A DNA stretch of 9,067 bases from contig CAIKXW010000105.1 of NCBI GenBank assembly GCA_903831485.1, positions 1 to 9,067 of the forward strand, written 5' to 3'. The position numbers and the translations under genes are program-made. Source of the DNA: an uncultured Alphaproteobacteria bacterium. GTDB lineage: Bacteria > Pseudomonadota > Alphaproteobacteria > Caulobacterales > Hyphomonadaceae. This document shows positions 7,542 through 9,067 of this stretch, piece after piece (the stretch's first letter is position 1; each line of letters begins with the position of its first letter). A model generated the notes under the pieces. It was given only the letters and a program-made list of their open reading frames with translations, was not told where the DNA came from and made no database searches.

Positions 7542-9067
7542 ATGATGACCGACTCGATCTTCCTTGGCGGCGGCGGACCCGACTACAAGAACCCCCAGAG
7601 CCTTCTGCTGGCGCGGGCCAACCGGCATGGGCTCGTCGCCGGGGCGACCGGGACTGGCAAGACGGTGACGCTGCAGGTGATGGCCGAGCAGTTCTCGGCG
7701 GCCGGGGTTCCGGTGTTCTGCGCCGACGTGAAGGGCGACCTGTCCGGTATCTGCGTGGCCGCGACGCCGACTGGAAAGGGCCTGGAGAAGATCAACGAGC
7801 GCATCGCCCAGATCGGCATGGAGCCGATAACCTACCAGGCTGCGCCCTGCGTGTTCTGGGACATCTACGGAAAGAAGGGACATCCCATCCGGGCGACCGT
7901 CTCGGAGATGGGGCCGCAACTGCTCTCGCGCCTGCTCGGCTGCAACGACACGCAGGAAGGCGTCATCACCATCGCCTTCCAGTATGCCGACGACAACGAC
8001 CTGCTGCTCCTCGACTTCAAGGACCTGCGCAGCTTGCTCGCCCATATCTCGACCATCGCGCCGGATATCCAGCGGACTTACGGGAACGTTGCGCCTGCCT
8101 CGATCGGGGCGGTGCAGCGCCAGCTGTTGCTGCTTGAACGGGAGGGGGCGCCGCAATTCTTTGGCGAGCCGGCGCTGGAGCTGGCGGATTTCATGCGGGT
8201 GGACACGCAGGGCCGCGGGTATGTCAACATCCTCGACGCAACCACGCTGATCAATTCGCCCCGGCTTTATTCCACCTTCCTGCTGTGGCTGTTGGCCGAG
8301 CTGTTCGAGCAGCTGCCGGAGGTGGGCGATCCGGACAAGCCGAAGCTGGTGTTCTTCTTTGACGAGGCGCACCTGCTGTTCGATGGAGCGCCCAAGGCGC
8401 TGGTCGACAAGATCGAGCAGGTTGTTCGCCTGATCCGTTCCAAGGGCGTAGGCGTCTACTTCGTGACGCAGAATCCGCGCGACCTGCCGGAGAACGTGCT
8501 GGCCCAGCTGGGCGCACGTCTGCAGCATGCGCTGCGGGCCTATACGCCGACCGAACGCAAGGGTGTGAAGGCGGCGGCGCAGAGCTTCCGCCCGAATCCG
8601 GCGCTGGATACGGAGACTGCGATCACCGAGCTGGGAACGGGCGAGGCGCTGGTCTCATCACTCGATGTAAAGGGCGCGCCGACCGTGGTGCAGCGGACGC
8701 TGATCCGGCCGCCTGCCTCGCGACTTGGCCCCGCGACGGATGCCGAGCGGGCGGCGGTTCAGGCGCTGAGCCCGGTGGTGATGAAGTACGATGCGCCGAT
8801 CGACCGCGAGTCCGCCTACGAGATCCTGACCGGCCGCCAAGCGCAGGCGGCGAAAGAAAAGGATGCGCTGAAGCGGGCCGAAGCAGCCGCGGCGGAAGCA
8901 GCAAAGGCGCGCAAGGAGGCAGCGAAAGCGGCTGCAGCAAGCAGGGCGCCTGCCCCGGCGAAGACCGCGACTGCCCGCGCGCCGGCAGCCCGCAAGTCGA
9001 CGCGGCAGACGCCAGTTGAAGCCGCGGGCAGCACATTCATCCGCACCGCCGCGCGCGAGGCGACCAA
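7542..9067 (+). CDS. HerA-like DUF853 family ATPase (YjgR type), 3' end missing
   Basis: This is a cytoplasmic P-loop ATPase of the HerA/FtsK-like superfamily, DUF853 family (E. coli YjgR). Its cellular role is not established; helicase or DNA-pumping activity is assumed from related proteins. The visible 508 residues begin F-L-G-G-G-G and carry the Walker A motif G-A-T-G-T-G-K40-T41 at 34-41. Then come [11 protein letters not shown], typical of the family, and the Walker B motif L-V-F-F-F-D274-E275-A-H. The sensor-like Y306[10 protein letters not shown] follows. From about 432 to 485 the chain is rich in Ala, Lys, Arg and Glu, with a coiled-coil-like part and then an Ala-Pro part; after it the chain resumes as [12 protein letters not shown]. 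The stop is beyond the right edge. Two adjacent ATGs (7542 and 7545) share GGA at 7534-7536, with 5 or 8 bases between, so the start is certain to within one codon. The gene is divergent from the AI-2E gene. Confidence 0.95.
   Translation, partial: MMTDSIFLGGGGPDYKNPQSLLLARANRHGLVAGATGTGKTVTLQVMAEQFSAAGVPVFCADVKGDLSGICVAATPTGKGLEKINERIAQIGMEPITYQAAPCVFWDIYGKKGHPIRATVSEMGPQLLSRLLGCNDTQEGVITIAFQYADDNDLLLLDFKDLRSLLAHISTIAPDIQRTYGNVAPASIGAVQRQLLLLEREGAPQFFGEPALELADFMRVDTQGRGYVNILDATTLINSPRLYSTFLLWLLAELFEQLPEVGDPDKPKLVFFFDEAHLLFDGAPKALVDKIEQVVRLIRSKGVGVYFVTQNPRDLPENVLAQLGARLQHALRAYTPTERKGVKAAAQSFRPNPALDTETAITELGTGEALVSSLDVKGAPTVVQRTLIRPPASRLGPATDAERAAVQALSPVVMKYDAPIDRESAYEILTGRQAQAAKEKDALKRAEAAAAEAAKARKEAAKAAAASRAPAPAKTATARAPAARKSTRQTPVEAAGSTFIRTAAREAT

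Noticed and set aside
7470..8528. A 352-codon open frame on the minus strand
   Set aside because: It is antisense to the DUF853 ATPase gene, whose Walker motifs prove the plus-strand frame.

Overview
The window is GC-rich and reads as ordinary chromosomal DNA of an alphaproteobacterium. The 1613-residue NAD-glutamate dehydrogenase resembles the large enzyme of the Caulobacter type, and the bases and codons are strongly GC-biased throughout. A Caulobacterales/Hyphomonadaceae-like host is my guess only; there is no rRNA or other marker to confirm it. There are five protein genes, two cut by the window edges. I see no tRNA, rRNA, CRISPR array, insertion sequence, phage gene or attachment site.

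Layout. From the left edge to 7391 all genes lie on the minus strand, so transcription runs right to left: an AI-2E-family membrane protein (7391-6168), the large NAD-glutamate dehydrogenase (6031-1190), a PaiA-like GNAT acetyltransferase 31 bases downstream (1158-634), and a TerC-family membrane protein (542 to the left edge, 3' end missing). A 150-base divergent gap follows. On the plus strand a HerA-like DUF853 ATPase (YjgR type) then starts at 7542 and runs off the right edge. No gap exceeds 150 bases.

How the genes fit together. The dehydrogenase turns glutamate into 2-oxoglutarate and ammonium with NAD+. The tightly linked acetyltransferase resembles B. subtilis PaiA, which acetylates polyamines, so the pair may be one nitrogen- or amine-catabolic transcription unit. 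The TerC gene has its own leader with a hairpin and a weak promoter candidate. The AI-2E and DUF853 genes share an intergenic region dense in inverted repeats.

I found no convincing new system. The points most worth a second look are the dyad cluster between 7410 and 7503, the linked dehydrogenase and acetyltransferase, two genes whose Shine-Dalgarno sequences argue against the outermost start codon, two mutually exclusive hairpins before terC, and a lone CIRCE-like half-site in the dehydrogenase leader.
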